Source: Sphingobacterium thalpophilum (GTDB lineage: Bacteria > Bacteroidota > Bacteroidia > B-17B0 > Aurantibacillaceae). Taken from it: DNA of 39,230 nt. Positions within the stretch are counted from its first letter, which is position 1. Each line of letters begins with the position of its first letter. The stretch is from the NCBI GenBank assembly GCA_943325195.2, contig CALPON020000010.1, forward strand, positions 1-39,230, read 5' to 3'. Made by a program: the position numbers and the translations under genes. Below, one piece after another: positions 1 through 9,567 of the stretch. The notes under the pieces are model-generated. The model was given only the letters and a program-made list of their open reading frames with translations, did not search any database and had not been told where the DNA came from.

Positions 1-855
1 AATTATGATCTCGTTTTTATTCAAAGGGAATCCCATTTTCTAGGCAGTACTTTTTTTGAACGGGGACTGAAAAAAAAAGGCATCCCTTTTATTTTTGATT
101 TTGATGACAGCATCTGGCTGGCGGATACCAGTCCCGGCAATAAAAAATGGGAATGGCTAAAAGCACCCTACAAACTGTTTACCACTGCAGCACTGGCAAA
201 TTTGGTGATTGCCGGCAATCGTTACCTCGCAGAAAAGGTGAGAGATGCCAATACACAAGTGGTCATCATTCCAACCAGCATTGATACCGAGATCCACCAT
301 CCGATCCCTGCCTCAAGAAATAGCCAGACCGTGGTGATTGGCTGGAGTGGCAGTATCAGCACCATCAAACATTTTAATAGGCTCGTACCGGTGCTAAAAC
401 AGATTCAGCAGAAGTACAAAACAGGCGTGCTCTTCCGTTTACTTGCGGATAAGGCCTATGTCCATCCTGAGCTCCAGGTGGATAGCCTCATCTGGTCAGC
501 CGACACAGAAGTGCAGGTCTTAAATAGTTTTGACATCGGCATCATGCCCTTGCCCGATGATGAGTGGAGCCGAGGTAAATGCGGACTGAAGGGTCTGAGT
601 TTTATGGCCTGCGGGGTCGCCACAGTGATGAGTTCGGTGGGAGTGAATGTGGAGATCATTGAAGATAAAATAAATGGCCGTCTGGCGGTAGATGAAGAGG
701 ACTGGTTAAAAATACTGTGCGAGCTAATTGAAAATAAAGAAGAGCGTCAACGCTTGGGAGATGCCGGTCGCCTGCGGGTCGAAGCGCGCTACTCTACAAC
801 TGTTCTGAAACCTATTTATTTGGAATGTTTTAAACGGGCTTTAGCTTCTAACTAA
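1..855 (+). CDS. Glycosyltransferase, GT4-like (5' end outside window)
   Basis: Reading frame 1 is open from the first base to the TAA at 853-855, giving 284 residues of a protein whose N-terminus lies upstream of the window. The first visible part contains FIFDFDDSIWL, an acidic motif often seen in GT4-type glycosyltransferases of surface polysaccharide loci. Further on come an IGWSGS segment, as at the start of the second Rossmann domain, and a C-terminal part with DIGIMPLPDDEWSRGKCGLK, GLSFMACGVATVMS and a final helix with KEERQRLGDAGR. These fit the sugar-nucleotide binding half of a GT-B fold enzyme. The sugar donor and acceptor cannot be told. An ATG at 202 is only internal. No clear terminator follows. 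The call of glycosyltransferase is firm; the subfamily is inference. Confidence 0.8.
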   Translation, partial: NYDLVFIQRESHFLGSTFFERGLKKKGIPFIFDFDDSIWLADTSPGNKKWEWLKAPYKLFTTAALANLVIAGNRYLAEKVRDANTQVVIIPTSIDTEIHHPIPASRNSQTVVIGWSGSISTIKHFNRLVPVLKQIQQKYKTGVLFRLLADKAYVHPELQVDSLIWSADTEVQVLNSFDIGIMPLPDDEWSRGKCGLKGLSFMACGVATVMSSVGVNVEIIEDKINGRLAVDEEDWLKILCELIENKEERQRLGDAGRLRVEARYSTTVLKPIYLECFKRALASN

Positions 856-1312
856 TTATTACCAGCCTTTGCCGAAACCACCATCCTCCTATCTGCGTTT
901 TGTCAGGCACTACCTCCTAAAGTTTTTATCTGCAATCAGCGAGCAGCAGAACTGCCGGACCAGCCTCTTTCACTCAGACTGTATGCCGTTTTTGCAGTTC
1001 TTTTTGCGAAAAAAAACAGCAAACCTAAACCGGCTTTAGCAATAGCAAGTCGCTGAATCAACCAGCAGGAGGCAGCGAAAACAGAGCGCTGATTAAAGTG
1101 GACTATTGCGATACGACAAAACATTTGGGCCGGCAGAAACCCAAGCTCCTGCTGAAAAACGCGCTGGGATGAAACAGGTGCAGCACGGAAAAAATACCAA
1201 TTAGTTTGCGCAAAAGCACCTCAGTCCCCCCGGTGCATTTGCAAGCTCGGCGATGGCAGCACCCAGCAGAAATGCATCAATTTTTGAGTATCTTCGTGCC
1301 CGAATCAGGGAT
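856..1312. other. Non-coding stretch before leuS
   Basis: About 450 bases between the glycosyltransferase stop and the chosen leuS start. I see no convincing gene, tRNA or terminator. A 62-codon minus-strand frame (936-1124) has no recognisable protein features. The leuS frame is open upstream to an ATG at 1253, but the family N-terminus begins at 1313. A -7-like element (TATCTTCG, 1289-1296) lies 16 bases before the leuS ATG. Confidence 0.5.
1289..1296 (+). promoter_or_regulatory. Possible -7 element for leuS
   Basis: TATCTTCG differs by one base from the Bacteroidota -7 consensus TAnnTTTG. It lies 16 bases before the leuS ATG and sits in the longer string TTGAGTATCTTCG, which recurs almost exactly before two other + strand genes in this window. 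I see no good -33 partner. Confidence 0.35.
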
Positions 1313-4075
1313 ATGGAATATAATTTTAGCGAGATCGAAAAGAAGTGGCAGGACAGATGGCGTCAGCAGCAAACTTTTAAAGCAGAGGACCAGTCCGCCA
1401 AACCCAAGTATTTTGTCCTTGACATGTTCCCTTACCCAAGTGGGGCAGGCCTGCATGTGGGACATCCACTCGGCTATATTGCCAGCGACATTATGGCACG
1501 TTACAAGCGGCACCAAGGCTGGAATGTTTTACATCCGATGGGTTATGACAGTTTTGGACTACCAGCTGAGCAATATGCGATTCAAACGGGACAACACCCT
1601 GCCGTTACAACCGAACAGAACATTGCGCGCTACCGCGAACAACTGGATAAGATTGGATTTAGTTTCGACTGGAGTCGCGAAGTCCGCACCTCTGATCCTA
1701 CTTATTACAAATGGACACAGTGGATATTTATACAGCTATTTAATTCTTGGTACAATAAAAAGTCAGACAAAGCAGAGCACATCGAGACCCTGATTACGCT
1801 TCTTGAAAAAGACGGAAATAATTCGGTTGAAGCGGTATGTGAGGAGAGCGTGCAAACAATTACTGCTGAGGATTGGCAGCAGTATACCGAAAAAGAAAAA
1901 GCGGAATTCCTCATGAATTATCGCATCGCTTATCTGGGCGAAGCCTATGTTAATTGGTGCCCGCAATTGGGTACTGTGCTTGCCAACGATGAAGTAAAAG
2001 ACGGCGTGAGTGAACGTGGCGGCTATGCCGTTGAACGTAAATTAATGAAGCAGTGGAGCATGCGCATTTCTGCTTATGCTCAGCGGCTGCTCGATGGATT
2101 GAATGCGGTGGACTGGCCGGAAAGCCTCAAAGAATCGCAGCGAAACTGGATTGGGAAAAGTGAAGGCACCAGCCTGCGATTTAAAGTTGATCAGTCTGAA
2201 AAAGAAATTGAAGTTTTTACCACTCGGCCCGATACTATCTTTGGAGTCTCTTTTCTCACCCTTGCGCCTGAGCATGACTGGGTGCTGCAATTGACAACCG
2301 CGCCGCAAAAATCGGCTATTGAAGCATACATCACCAAATCAAAAAACCGCAGTGAGCGTGAGCGTCAGGCTGATGTAAGCACAGTGAGCGGGGTTTTCAC
2401 CGGCTCTTACGCGCTACATCCCTTCACAGGAAAATTAATTCCCATCTGGATTGGTGACTATGTGCTCGCTGGCTATGGTACCGGCGCAGTGATGGCGGTG
2501 CCGGGCCATGATTCGCGAGACTATGCCTTTGCAAAATACTTTGATCTTCCAATATACGAAGTTGTGGCGGGTGGTGATCTGAGCAAAGAATCCTATGATG
2601 CCAAAGAAGGCCAATTGGTGAATTCAGAATTTCTTAATGGTCTAGAAGTAAAAGATGCCCTCAAGGCCGCTATAAAAAAAATTGAAGAACTGGGGCTCGG
2701 CAAAGGTCGCACGAATTACCGTTTGCGGGATGCCGTCTTTGGTCGCCAGCGTTACTGGGGTGAACCTATTCCCGTTTACTACAAGGATGGCATTGCCCAC
2801 GTGCTACCTGAAACGGACTTACCACTTGTTTTACCGGAAGTGGATAAATTTTTACCAACTGAAGACGGGGAGCCACCACTGGCGCGGGCTACGGATTGGA
2901 AATATAAAGGACACTATGACTACGAAAGTACCACCATGCCCGGCTGGGCAGGATCGAGCTGGTATTTTTTACGCTACATGGATGCGCAGAACAACAGCGC
3001 TTTTGCTGATCAGGATAAACTAAACTACTGGCAGAGTGTAGATCTATATATTGGGGGAAGCGAACATGCAACCGGCCACTTACTATACGTGCGTTTTTGG
3101 ACCAAGTTTTTAAAAGACCTTGGCTTCATTGGGGTGGATGAACCTGCGAAGAAACTGATAAATCAGGGGATGATACAAGGGACCTCCGCCATGGTGCATC
3201 GGGTGAATGGCGAAGATAAAATTGTATCAGCTGGATTAAAAAATAAATATGCAACCACCGCCATTCACATTGATGTGAATTATGTAGAGAACAATGTTGT
3301 GAACATTGAGGCACTGCGCGAATGGCGAGACGACTTTAAAAACACGGAGTTTGAACTGGAAGAGGGAAAACTTATAGCCAGTTCAGCGGTAGAAAAAATG
3401 TCAAAACGCTGGTACAACGTGGTCACCCCGGACTCCATTTGCGAACGTTTTGGTGCCGATACCCTGCGTCTTTATGAAATGTTTTTAGGTCCCCTTGAAC
3501 AAAGTAAGCCATGGAACACCAATGGTATTACAGGTGTCAGTGGCTTTTTGAAAAAACTATGGCGTCTGTTCTATAGCAAAGAAGGTTTTTCACTTTCGGA
3601 AGAAGTGCCGAGCAAAGCAGAATTAAAAACACTGCATAAGACCATAAAAAAAATCTCGGAAGATTTGGAGCGCTTTTCGTTCAATACCTCAGTAAGTAGT
3701 TTTATGATCTGTGTGAATGAGCTGGGTGATCACAAATGCAACAAGCGACAGATTCTGGAACCGCTGCTGATTCTGCTATCACCCTATGCACCGCATATAG
3801 CAGAGGAATTGTGGCAACACTGCGGACACGAAGATAGCATTGCCTTTGCCCCTTTTCCTGTAGTTGAAGAACAGTATCTGATAGAGGACAATTTTAATTA
3901 TCCCGTGAGTTTTAACGGGAAGATGAAGTACACATTGGAGTTACCGATGAACTTAAGTATACAGCAGATTGAAGAACAAGTCATGGCAAATGCCGATGTC
4001 ATCAGCCATCTTCAGGGTGCCGTGCCAAAAAAAATCATCATTGTCCCAAAAAAAATCGTCAATATCGTTGTCTGA
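1313..4075 (+). CDS. leuS: Leucyl-tRNA synthetase
   Basis: Class I aminoacyl-tRNA synthetase that charges tRNA-Leu in the cytoplasm; 920 residues from the ATG at 1313. The start was chosen because MEYNFSEIEKKWQDRW matches the usual family N-terminus; the frame is open further upstream (ATG 1253). The HIGH-type motif is HVGH at about residues 48-51. The CP1 editing domain carries TTRPDTIFGV and GTGAVMAVPGHDSRD, whose Asp belongs to the editing site. KMSKR lies at about 695-699, followed by GADTLRLYEMFLGPLEQSKPW and the anticodon-binding helical domain. It is longer than the roughly 860-residue E. coli enzyme. The extra length includes a segment after residue about 145 and about 60 residues just before KMSKR, which I believe is usual in this phylum. 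It is probably transcribed alone. Confidence 0.97.
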   Translation: MEYNFSEIEKKWQDRWRQQQTFKAEDQSAKPKYFVLDMFPYPSGAGLHVGHPLGYIASDIMARYKRHQGWNVLHPMGYDSFGLPAEQYAIQTGQHPAVTTEQNIARYREQLDKIGFSFDWSREVRTSDPTYYKWTQWIFIQLFNSWYNKKSDKAEHIETLITLLEKDGNNSVEAVCEESVQTITAEDWQQYTEKEKAEFLMNYRIAYLGEAYVNWCPQLGTVLANDEVKDGVSERGGYAVERKLMKQWSMRISAYAQRLLDGLNAVDWPESLKESQRNWIGKSEGTSLRFKVDQSEKEIEVFTTRPDTIFGVSFLTLAPEHDWVLQLTTAPQKSAIEAYITKSKNRSERERQADVSTVSGVFTGSYALHPFTGKLIPIWIGDYVLAGYGTGAVMAVPGHDSRDYAFAKYFDLPIYEVVAGGDLSKESYDAKEGQLVNSEFLNGLEVKDALKAAIKKIEELGLGKGRTNYRLRDAVFGRQRYWGEPIPVYYKDGIAHVLPETDLPLVLPEVDKFLPTEDGEPPLARATDWKYKGHYDYESTTMPGWAGSSWYFLRYMDAQNNSAFADQDKLNYWQSVDLYIGGSEHATGHLLYVRFWTKFLKDLGFIGVDEPAKKLINQGMIQGTSAMVHRVNGEDKIVSAGLKNKYATTAIHIDVNYVENNVVNIEALREWRDDFKNTEFELEEGKLIASSAVEKMSKRWYNVVTPDSICERFGADTLRLYEMFLGPLEQSKPWNTNGITGVSGFLKKLWRLFYSKEGFSLSEEVPSKAELKTLHKTIKKISEDLERFSFNTSVSSFMICVNELGDHKCNKRQILEPLLILLSPYAPHIAEELWQHCGHEDSIAFAPFPVVEEQYLIEDNFNYPVSFNGKMKYTLELPMNLSIQQIEEQVMANADVISHLQGAVPKKIIIVPKKIVNIVV

Positions 4076-4328
4076 ACGTCCCTCACTAAATCAAAAAGAT
4101 TGCCTGCGGCTGCTCTCCGGTGTCTTCGGCAAAAGAGAAAGTATTTTTCAAAGCTCCCGCATCTGCCTGGTAAAAAACGCAAAGCCATCTATCCAGGTTA
4201 ACTGCCGATAATGGACCTAATTGGCCGTGAGGGAAGCATAGAAACAGCCCCTAGGGCCTGCAAGTGGAAGAGCGGTCAGCGAAACTATAAAGCGCTATTT
4301 CTTTTAGTTTAAGGCCTTCGCTCAGTGC
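4076..4328. other. Intergenic region between leuS and the dcw terminator
   Basis: leuS and ftsZ converge here. Apart from the hairpin at 4329-4362 I see no gene, RNA or repeat. No clear hairpin plus T-run follows leuS on its own strand. Confidence 0.5.
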
Positions 4329-4362
4329 AAAAAAAAAGGGCTTTTCAAATGAAAAGCCCTTT
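4329..4362 (-). terminator. Rho-independent terminator after ftsZ
   Basis: A perfect 12-bp stem (4335-4346 with 4351-4362, AAAGGGCTTTTC) with a 4-nt loop. Read on the minus strand it runs into nine Ts, counting those of the stem. It lies about 20 bases past the ftsZ stop and marks the end of the dcw operon. On the plus strand no T-run follows the stem, so it would terminate leuS poorly. Confidence 0.9.
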
Positions 4363-4382
4363 CCGTATTGGAGTGATTCTTA

Positions 4383-5945
4383 TTAATCTACATTATCATG
4401 CAAGAAAGAATTATTGGGACGAATTTCTATTTTTTTATCCTCCCCTTCACTCAGTGTATAGCGCGATACGCTGGACTCTGTGCTTGGTGTTTTATTTTCA
4501 AGTACGATGTTTTTGCGTTCGAACGCTGTTTGTTTTTCGAGTGCGGCGAGACCTTCCGGACTCTTCATGCGCACCGTGATTTCCTTTAGCTTCCGAATAC
4601 GATCCTGCGCAAGGCGAATTTGCTCTTCGCGGCTTAGTGTATCCTGACTCATGCCAAACTCTTCCTGCTTCGCGATCACTGGCTCCTGGGACGACCCAGA
4701 TTCCATCTGATTGAAAGTAAACTCTACTTCGTTAAAACTCACTGGTGTCTCATTCGCCGACTTAGGCTCCTCAGTTACCGGGCGGTATTTTATTTCCGAA
4801 GGCTCAACATGAATTAAAGGCGAAACAGCTGCTTCAGGCTCCTGTTTAGTAAAAACAAAAGGCTCTTCTTTTTGAATTTCGTCAATAATAGTCGTTTGTA
4901 TGGCAGCCGGCGTCTCTTCGCGTTTCTCGTCCAGATTCACAATTTTACGTTCCCGTTGTGCCGGTGCTTCAAAGCCTGTGCTATTTCTGCCTTTGAAGCC
5001 TGTTGCAATAATAGTAACACTCACATTATCGCCAAGCGAAGGATCCGTTCCGTAACCAGTGATTAATTCAGCCGTTCCGCCGGAAGCTTCCTGAATATAA
5101 TCCGTGATCTCACCAAATTCATCCATATCGATGTCATCACTTCCACTAGTAATATTAAGAAGCACGTGACGGGCGCCACTAATATCATTATCATTTAATA
5201 AAGGAGAGTTAAGTGCCTGCTCCACCGCTTTGATGGCGCGGCGTTCGCCACTCGCAATAGCAGAACCCATAATCGCTACGCCACTTTCTTTCATGACCGT
5301 TTTTACATCGTTAAAATCGACGTTAATGTGCATGTGAAGACTTATAATTTCAGCAATACTTTTCGCTGCTCCAGTCAGCACATTATCCGCATGTTCGAAG
5401 GCTTCGCTCATCTTCAAATTACCGTAGATTTCCCGTAGCTTATCATTACCGATAACCAAAAGGGTATCGACATATTTTTTCATTTCTTCGAGACCCGCTT
5501 CCGCCTGCGCACGGCGTTTCTTTCCTTCAAATGTAAAAGGAATAGTAACGATGCCGACGGTAAGAATACCCAATTCACGCGCGATACTCGCAATAACGGG
5601 AGCTGCACCGGTCCCTGTACCACCGCCCAGTCCAGCAGTGATGAACACCATCTGAGTCTCGGAACCGAGAAAATTCTTGATCTCGTCAATGGATTCTAGT
5701 GCCGCATCTCTTCCCACTTCAGGAATAGAGCCCGCTCCAAGACCTTTTGTTGAGCGGATACCCAACTGTATTTTATTTTTTACAGGGCTTTTTTCCAGAG
5801 CCTGTTTATCGGTATTGCAGATGATAAAATCCACGCCTTTGATACCGAGGCGGAACATGTGATTAACAGCGTTACTTCCGCCGCCGCCAACGCCGACCAC
5901 TTTGATGATCGAGTTTTCGTCCTGTGGTAATTCAAATTGCATCAT
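4383..5945 (-). CDS. ftsZ: Cell division protein FtsZ
   Basis: Tubulin-like GTPase that polymerises into the division ring; 520 residues. The nucleotide site includes GVGGGGSNAVNHM near residue 18 and the tubulin signature GGGTGTG at 107-113. The T7 catalytic loop is NVDFNDVK at about 208-215. The globular part ends near residue 330. About 175 residues of charged, low-complexity linker rich in E, P and Q follow, then a terminal peptide IRPNNSFLHDNVD, which matches the C-terminal tail typical of Bacteroidota FtsZ and should bind FtsA. Two ATG codons in a row allow a start at 5945 or 5942. It is the last gene of the dcw cluster, 60 bases after ftsA, with a strong terminator behind it. Confidence 0.98.
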   Translation of the reverse strand: MMQFELPQDENSIIKVVGVGGGGSNAVNHMFRLGIKGVDFIICNTDKQALEKSPVKNKIQLGIRSTKGLGAGSIPEVGRDAALESIDEIKNFLGSETQMVFITAGLGGGTGTGAAPVIASIARELGILTVGIVTIPFTFEGKKRRAQAEAGLEEMKKYVDTLLVIGNDKLREIYGNLKMSEAFEHADNVLTGAAKSIAEIISLHMHINVDFNDVKTVMKESGVAIMGSAIASGERRAIKAVEQALNSPLLNDNDISGARHVLLNITSGSDDIDMDEFGEITDYIQEASGGTAELITGYGTDPSLGDNVSVTIIATGFKGRNSTGFEAPAQRERKIVNLDEKREETPAAIQTTIIDEIQKEEPFVFTKQEPEAAVSPLIHVEPSEIKYRPVTEEPKSANETPVSFNEVEFTFNQMESGSSQEPVIAKQEEFGMSQDTLSREEQIRLAQDRIRKLKEITVRMKSPEGLAALEKQTAFERKNIVLENKTPSTESSVSRYTLSEGEDKKIEIRPNNSFLHDNVD

Positions 5946-6005
5946 GTTTTGATTTTTAAGTTATTAAAATGCGAACGTTCCTATTATTACTTTGTACTTA
6001 TTTTA

Positions 6006-7367
6006 TTAATCGAGATCTTCACTCATCCAGTCCTTTGTGCGTTCCAGAAGATTGCTGAAAAAATTTCCAATCTTTTTCTGGGAATGCCCAGCAATTTTTT
6101 TGGTTTCTACTTTAGAGGGAGTGCTTTCTTCTTTCACTATCAGAGGCTCCGGCTTGTTCTGGTTGATACCACGCTTGGCATTGCGCTCATATTTTTCAAT
6201 TCCTTTCATGACCAGCCCAACACCAGTGGCGTACAAAGGATTTTTAAGTTCATCGTCGTTTCCAGCCAGATGTTCATTGGGTGTGCCAATCCGGCAATCC
6301 ATTCCAGTAGTTAGCATCACCAACTGCGGTAAATGTTTCAGTAAAGATCCACCCCCGGTCACCACGATGCCTGCTGCCAGCTTGCGTTCGAAGCCACTGC
6401 TTTTAATTTCAAACAAAACAAATTCTAGAATCTCTTCCATACGCGCCTGAATAATCTGCGCGAGGAACTTCACCGAAATTTCTTTATGGGGACGACCGCG
6501 TAAACCAGGAATGCCAATGATCTCGTTCTCCTGATTTTCCTGTGATAAGGCCGAACCGAATTTAACCTTCAGTTGTTCTGCCTGTGTGCGAATAATGCCA
6601 CAGCCCTCCTTAATATCGTCCGTTATAATATTTCCACCAAAAGGAATAACAGCAGTGTGACGGATGATACCATCATAGAATATGGCCACATCAGTCGTCC
6701 CCCCTCCAATATCAACAAGTACAACGCCTGCTTCTTTTTCTTCATCACTTAATACGGCTTCTGCGCTGGCAAGCGGCTCGAGATGTAAATCCGCTGTCTG
6801 CAAACCGCTGCGGTCCACACATTTAAAAATATTCTTAACCGCACTGACTTGTCCAGTAATTATATGAAAATTACCTTCTAGACGAATGCCGGCATGTCCA
6901 ATCGGATTCTTGATACCCGATTCATTATCAATAATGTACTCCTGGGGAATGACGTGAATAATTTCTTCACCCGGGCTCATGACGAGGCGGTGCATGTTGT
7001 CAATCAGATCGTCAATATTTTTCTGATTAACCTCATCATCCAAACTCTGGCGGGTAATCATTCCGCGGTGCTGCATGCTTTTGATGTGCTGCCCCGCAAT
7101 ACCCACAATTACCTCGCCGATATCAACATTCGCTTTATCCGCAGCCATGCTGACAGCCGCTTTGATGGAAGCAACAGTCTGCTCAATATTCACCACTACG
7201 CCGCGGTTGACACCGAGTGATTCCGCACGGCCAATACCAAGAATCTCGACTTTCCCGAAATCATTCCTTCGACCAACAATAGCGGCAATCTTGGTTGTCC
7301 CAATATCAAGTCCAACGACTAATTCAGATGCCAATCCGGAAGTGTTTTGATTCACGTTCTTTTCCAT
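6006..7367 (-). CDS. ftsA: Cell division protein FtsA
   Basis: Actin-like ATPase that tethers FtsZ to the membrane and recruits later divisome proteins; 453 residues. The first phosphate motif is VVGLDIGTTK at about 17-26, the second is VLVDIGGGTTDVAIF near 215, and the adenosine motif VVTGGGSLLKHLP lies near 345. The C-terminus (about 434-453, FFSNLLERTKDWMSEDL) is an amphipathic helix of the membrane-targeting kind, joined by a short basic linker. It starts 4 bases after the ftsQ stop and precedes ftsZ by 60 bases. Confidence 0.97.
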   Translation of the reverse strand: MEKNVNQNTSGLASELVVGLDIGTTKIAAIVGRRNDFGKVEILGIGRAESLGVNRGVVVNIEQTVASIKAAVSMAADKANVDIGEVIVGIAGQHIKSMQHRGMITRQSLDDEVNQKNIDDLIDNMHRLVMSPGEEIIHVIPQEYIIDNESGIKNPIGHAGIRLEGNFHIITGQVSAVKNIFKCVDRSGLQTADLHLEPLASAEAVLSDEEKEAGVVLVDIGGGTTDVAIFYDGIIRHTAVIPFGGNIITDDIKEGCGIIRTQAEQLKVKFGSALSQENQENEIIGIPGLRGRPHKEISVKFLAQIIQARMEEILEFVLFEIKSSGFERKLAAGIVVTGGGSLLKHLPQLVMLTTGMDCRIGTPNEHLAGNDDELKNPLYATGVGLVMKGIEKYERNAKRGINQNKPEPLIVKEESTPSKVETKKIAGHSQKKIGNFFSNLLERTKDWMSEDLD

Positions 7368-7371
7368 ATCC

Positions 7372-8184
7372 TTATTTTTTGGTGCACACCACCAGGTTTT
7401 TGTATTTCAAATTGATAGTGGCGTATTTGTTCCAGCTATCCGATTTATTTAATCCTTCTGTATAAAACAGTTTTAATTTATTCAACTTTTCACCCGTGTC
7501 CTTGTTTTCACCAAAGACAATCCGGTGATTCCCTATCAAAGGATAAAATTCGAGTTCCCTTTCTTTATTCACATAAATCTGCTGAATCATAGCAGACAAT
7601 AAAGTGTCGGCATTTATCTTCTTTGCAACCGCGAGCAAATCATCCAGCAGACTCAGTTCGCTAAAGAGTTTATTCTTCGCTATCTGTTCCACTGTCCACT
7701 GGTATCGGCTGTTATAAGGTTCAAACAACTCTCCGCTCGCAATGAGCACATGCGCTGAATAATTATCATTCAGAGGCATCATCTTATCCTGTGAGTCGAT
7801 ATAATAACTTTCACCATCCTTGTTAATAATCCGCAATACAGGCGTGCGTTGCGTAATGTCAAGCTTTACGAGGCCGTTTAAATCTTCAGAGACTTCTGCA
7901 TTTTCAATTGCCTGATGCGCATTCAATGCCTTTTCCAACTCTTCGGTCCTCAAATTACGGTACCTTTCAGAAAGAATCTTATCGTTTCGCTCGTTCAGGT
8001 ATTTGCGAACCTCCGCCTCGTTCAGGAAAAGATTTTCATCCGTATTATGCAAAACAATCTCTAGATCAGTGGCCACAATGTTCTTAGTACTGCGCGCGAC
8101 AAAAGCCAGTGAAGCAGCCAGACCTGTTAAGGCTAGACACCAGAGTGCAATCACCCCTGCTCTTTTGTAATTTATTTTGCTCAC
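7372..8184 (-). CDS. ftsQ: Cell division protein FtsQ
   Basis: Bitopic divisome protein of 270 residues. A short cytoplasmic N-terminus is followed by one membrane segment (about 13-31, ALWCLALTGLAASLAF), then a POTRA-like part with EVRKYLNERN and a beta-rich periplasmic domain. Sequence similarity in this family is low; the call rests on size, topology and position between murC and ftsA. The GTG start overlaps the murC stop (GTGA), which suggests translational coupling. Confidence 0.88.
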   Translation of the reverse strand: MSKINYKRAGVIALWCLALTGLAASLAFVARSTKNIVATDLEIVLHNTDENLFLNEAEVRKYLNERNDKILSERYRNLRTEELEKALNAHQAIENAEVSEDLNGLVKLDITQRTPVLRIINKDGESYYIDSQDKMMPLNDNYSAHVLIASGELFEPYNSRYQWTVEQIAKNKLFSELSLLDDLLAVAKKINADTLLSAMIQQIYVNKERELEFYPLIGNHRIVFGENKDTGEKLNKLKLFYTEGLNKSDSWNKYATINLKYKNLVVCTKK

Positions 8185-9563
8185 TTTTTTAATATCGTTT
8201 CAAGCGGTTCAACCAGACTATCAATATCGCCGGCACCCATGCTCAGTACCACATCTCTTTTCTTCCGCTTCATCTCTTCCAGAAGCTCTTCTTTACTCAG
8301 CAACTTTTTATCTTTCAATTTTAGTTTAGCTAGTAACCATTCAGAGCTTACTCCTTCAATTGGCTTCTCACGAGCAGGATAAATAGGCAATAAAATACAT
8401 TCATCGAGCATATCCAGACTTTCCGCAAACCCCTCAGCAAAGTCCCGTGTCCTCGAAAATAAGTGAGGCTGAAAAATGCCAGTTATTTTTTTTTCGGGAT
8501 ATAATTGTTTTACCGAATCAATTGTAGCCCGGAGCTCTTCAGGATGATGCGCATAATCGTCAATATAGATCTGATTATCCGTCCGCACCCGATAATCAAA
8601 GCGGCGTTTTACACCAAGAAAAGAACGTAATGCACCTTTGATGACCTCAGCGCTGATTCCAAGCTGCTGCGCAATAGCAACCGCAGCAATGGCGTTCTCT
8701 AAATTGTGAAGACCAGGTATACCAAGGCTTACACGGGATAAAGAAGCAACAGGACTTTGAACATCACAAAAAAACTGTGCGTTCTCAATTGTAATTGAAC
8801 GCGCACAATATTCCGTATCTAAATTTAGAGAGTAGATGAGCCTTCTGCCCGTCAGCTTTAATTCGTTATCAACATTTTTTTGAACAACAAGAAGCCCTTC
8901 GGGGCGGACCTGTTTGGCAAATAATTCATAGCTCTCCCTGACATGACCCGCGTCACCATAAATATCGAGGTGATCGGCATCGGCACTCGTAATAACAGCC
9001 AGAAGGGGATGAAGCGTCAGAAATGAACGGTCGTATTCATCCGCCTCTACCACCACATAGGTCTGTCCCGCGTCGGCATCGCCTAGTAAAAGGTTCGTGT
9101 TATAGTTCCGAGATATGCCGCCCATAAAGGCAAAACAGTTAATACCTGCAGTTTTTAAAATATGACTGATTAGCGTGGTAGTTGTGGTCTTACCGTGCGT
9201 GCCCGCTACTGCAATGGCTTTAAACTGCCGGGTGATTTCGCCCAATACAGCCGCTCGTTTCATAATGGTATAACCTTCCGCACTGAGATACTGATACTCG
9301 GCATGTGAGGTCGGTACGGCCGGTGTATGAATCACAAGAACTTCTTCTTTCTTAAATTTACTTAAGATGATCTCTAGTCCCTTGACATTCTCTTCGTAGT
9401 GACAATAAATGTTTTCTTCTTCCAACTGTCGCGTCAAAGGCCCAGCGGTTTTATCATAACCAAATACCGTTTTCTGATAGTGCTTGAAGTAACGGGCAAG
9501 AGCGCTCATACCGATACCACCGACCCCCAGAAAATAATATAAACGGTAACCTAAAACCTCCAT
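8181..9563 (-). CDS. murC: UDP-N-acetylmuramate--L-alanine ligase MurC
   Basis: Cytoplasmic ATP-dependent ligase that adds L-alanine to UDP-MurNAc; 460 residues. The N-terminal nucleotide-sugar site is FLGVGGIGMSALA (about 11-23), the ATP loop is GTHGKTTTT (121-129), the central domain has VVEADEYDRSFL, and the C-terminal domain begins near VKRRFDYR and has DDYAHHPEELRAT. These are the hallmarks that separate MurC from MurD, MurE and MurF. It begins 4 bases after murG ends and its stop overlaps ftsQ. Confidence 0.97.
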   Translation of the reverse strand: MEVLGYRLYYFLGVGGIGMSALARYFKHYQKTVFGYDKTAGPLTRQLEEENIYCHYEENVKGLEIILSKFKKEEVLVIHTPAVPTSHAEYQYLSAEGYTIMKRAAVLGEITRQFKAIAVAGTHGKTTTTTLISHILKTAGINCFAFMGGISRNYNTNLLLGDADAGQTYVVVEADEYDRSFLTLHPLLAVITSADADHLDIYGDAGHVRESYELFAKQVRPEGLLVVQKNVDNELKLTGRRLIYSLNLDTEYCARSITIENAQFFCDVQSPVASLSRVSLGIPGLHNLENAIAAVAIAQQLGISAEVIKGALRSFLGVKRRFDYRVRTDNQIYIDDYAHHPEELRATIDSVKQLYPEKKITGIFQPHLFSRTRDFAEGFAESLDMLDECILLPIYPAREKPIEGVSSEWLLAKLKLKDKKLLSKEELLEEMKRKKRDVVLSMGAGDIDSLVEPLETILKK

Positions 9564-9567
9564 TTTG

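Noticed and set aside
936-1124. 62-codon minus-strand frame in the gap before leuS
   Set aside because: No recognised motif, no signal peptide that fits, and a low-complexity hydrophobic centre from an A/T-rich run; probably chance.
1253-1312. Upstream ATG extension of leuS
   Set aside because: The known family N-terminus starts at MEYNFSEIEKKW (1313); the 20 extra residues match nothing and would contain the -7-like element.
1206-1793. 195-codon plus-strand frame overlapping leuS
   Set aside because: Lies in another frame of a certain leuS gene and shows no protein features of its own.
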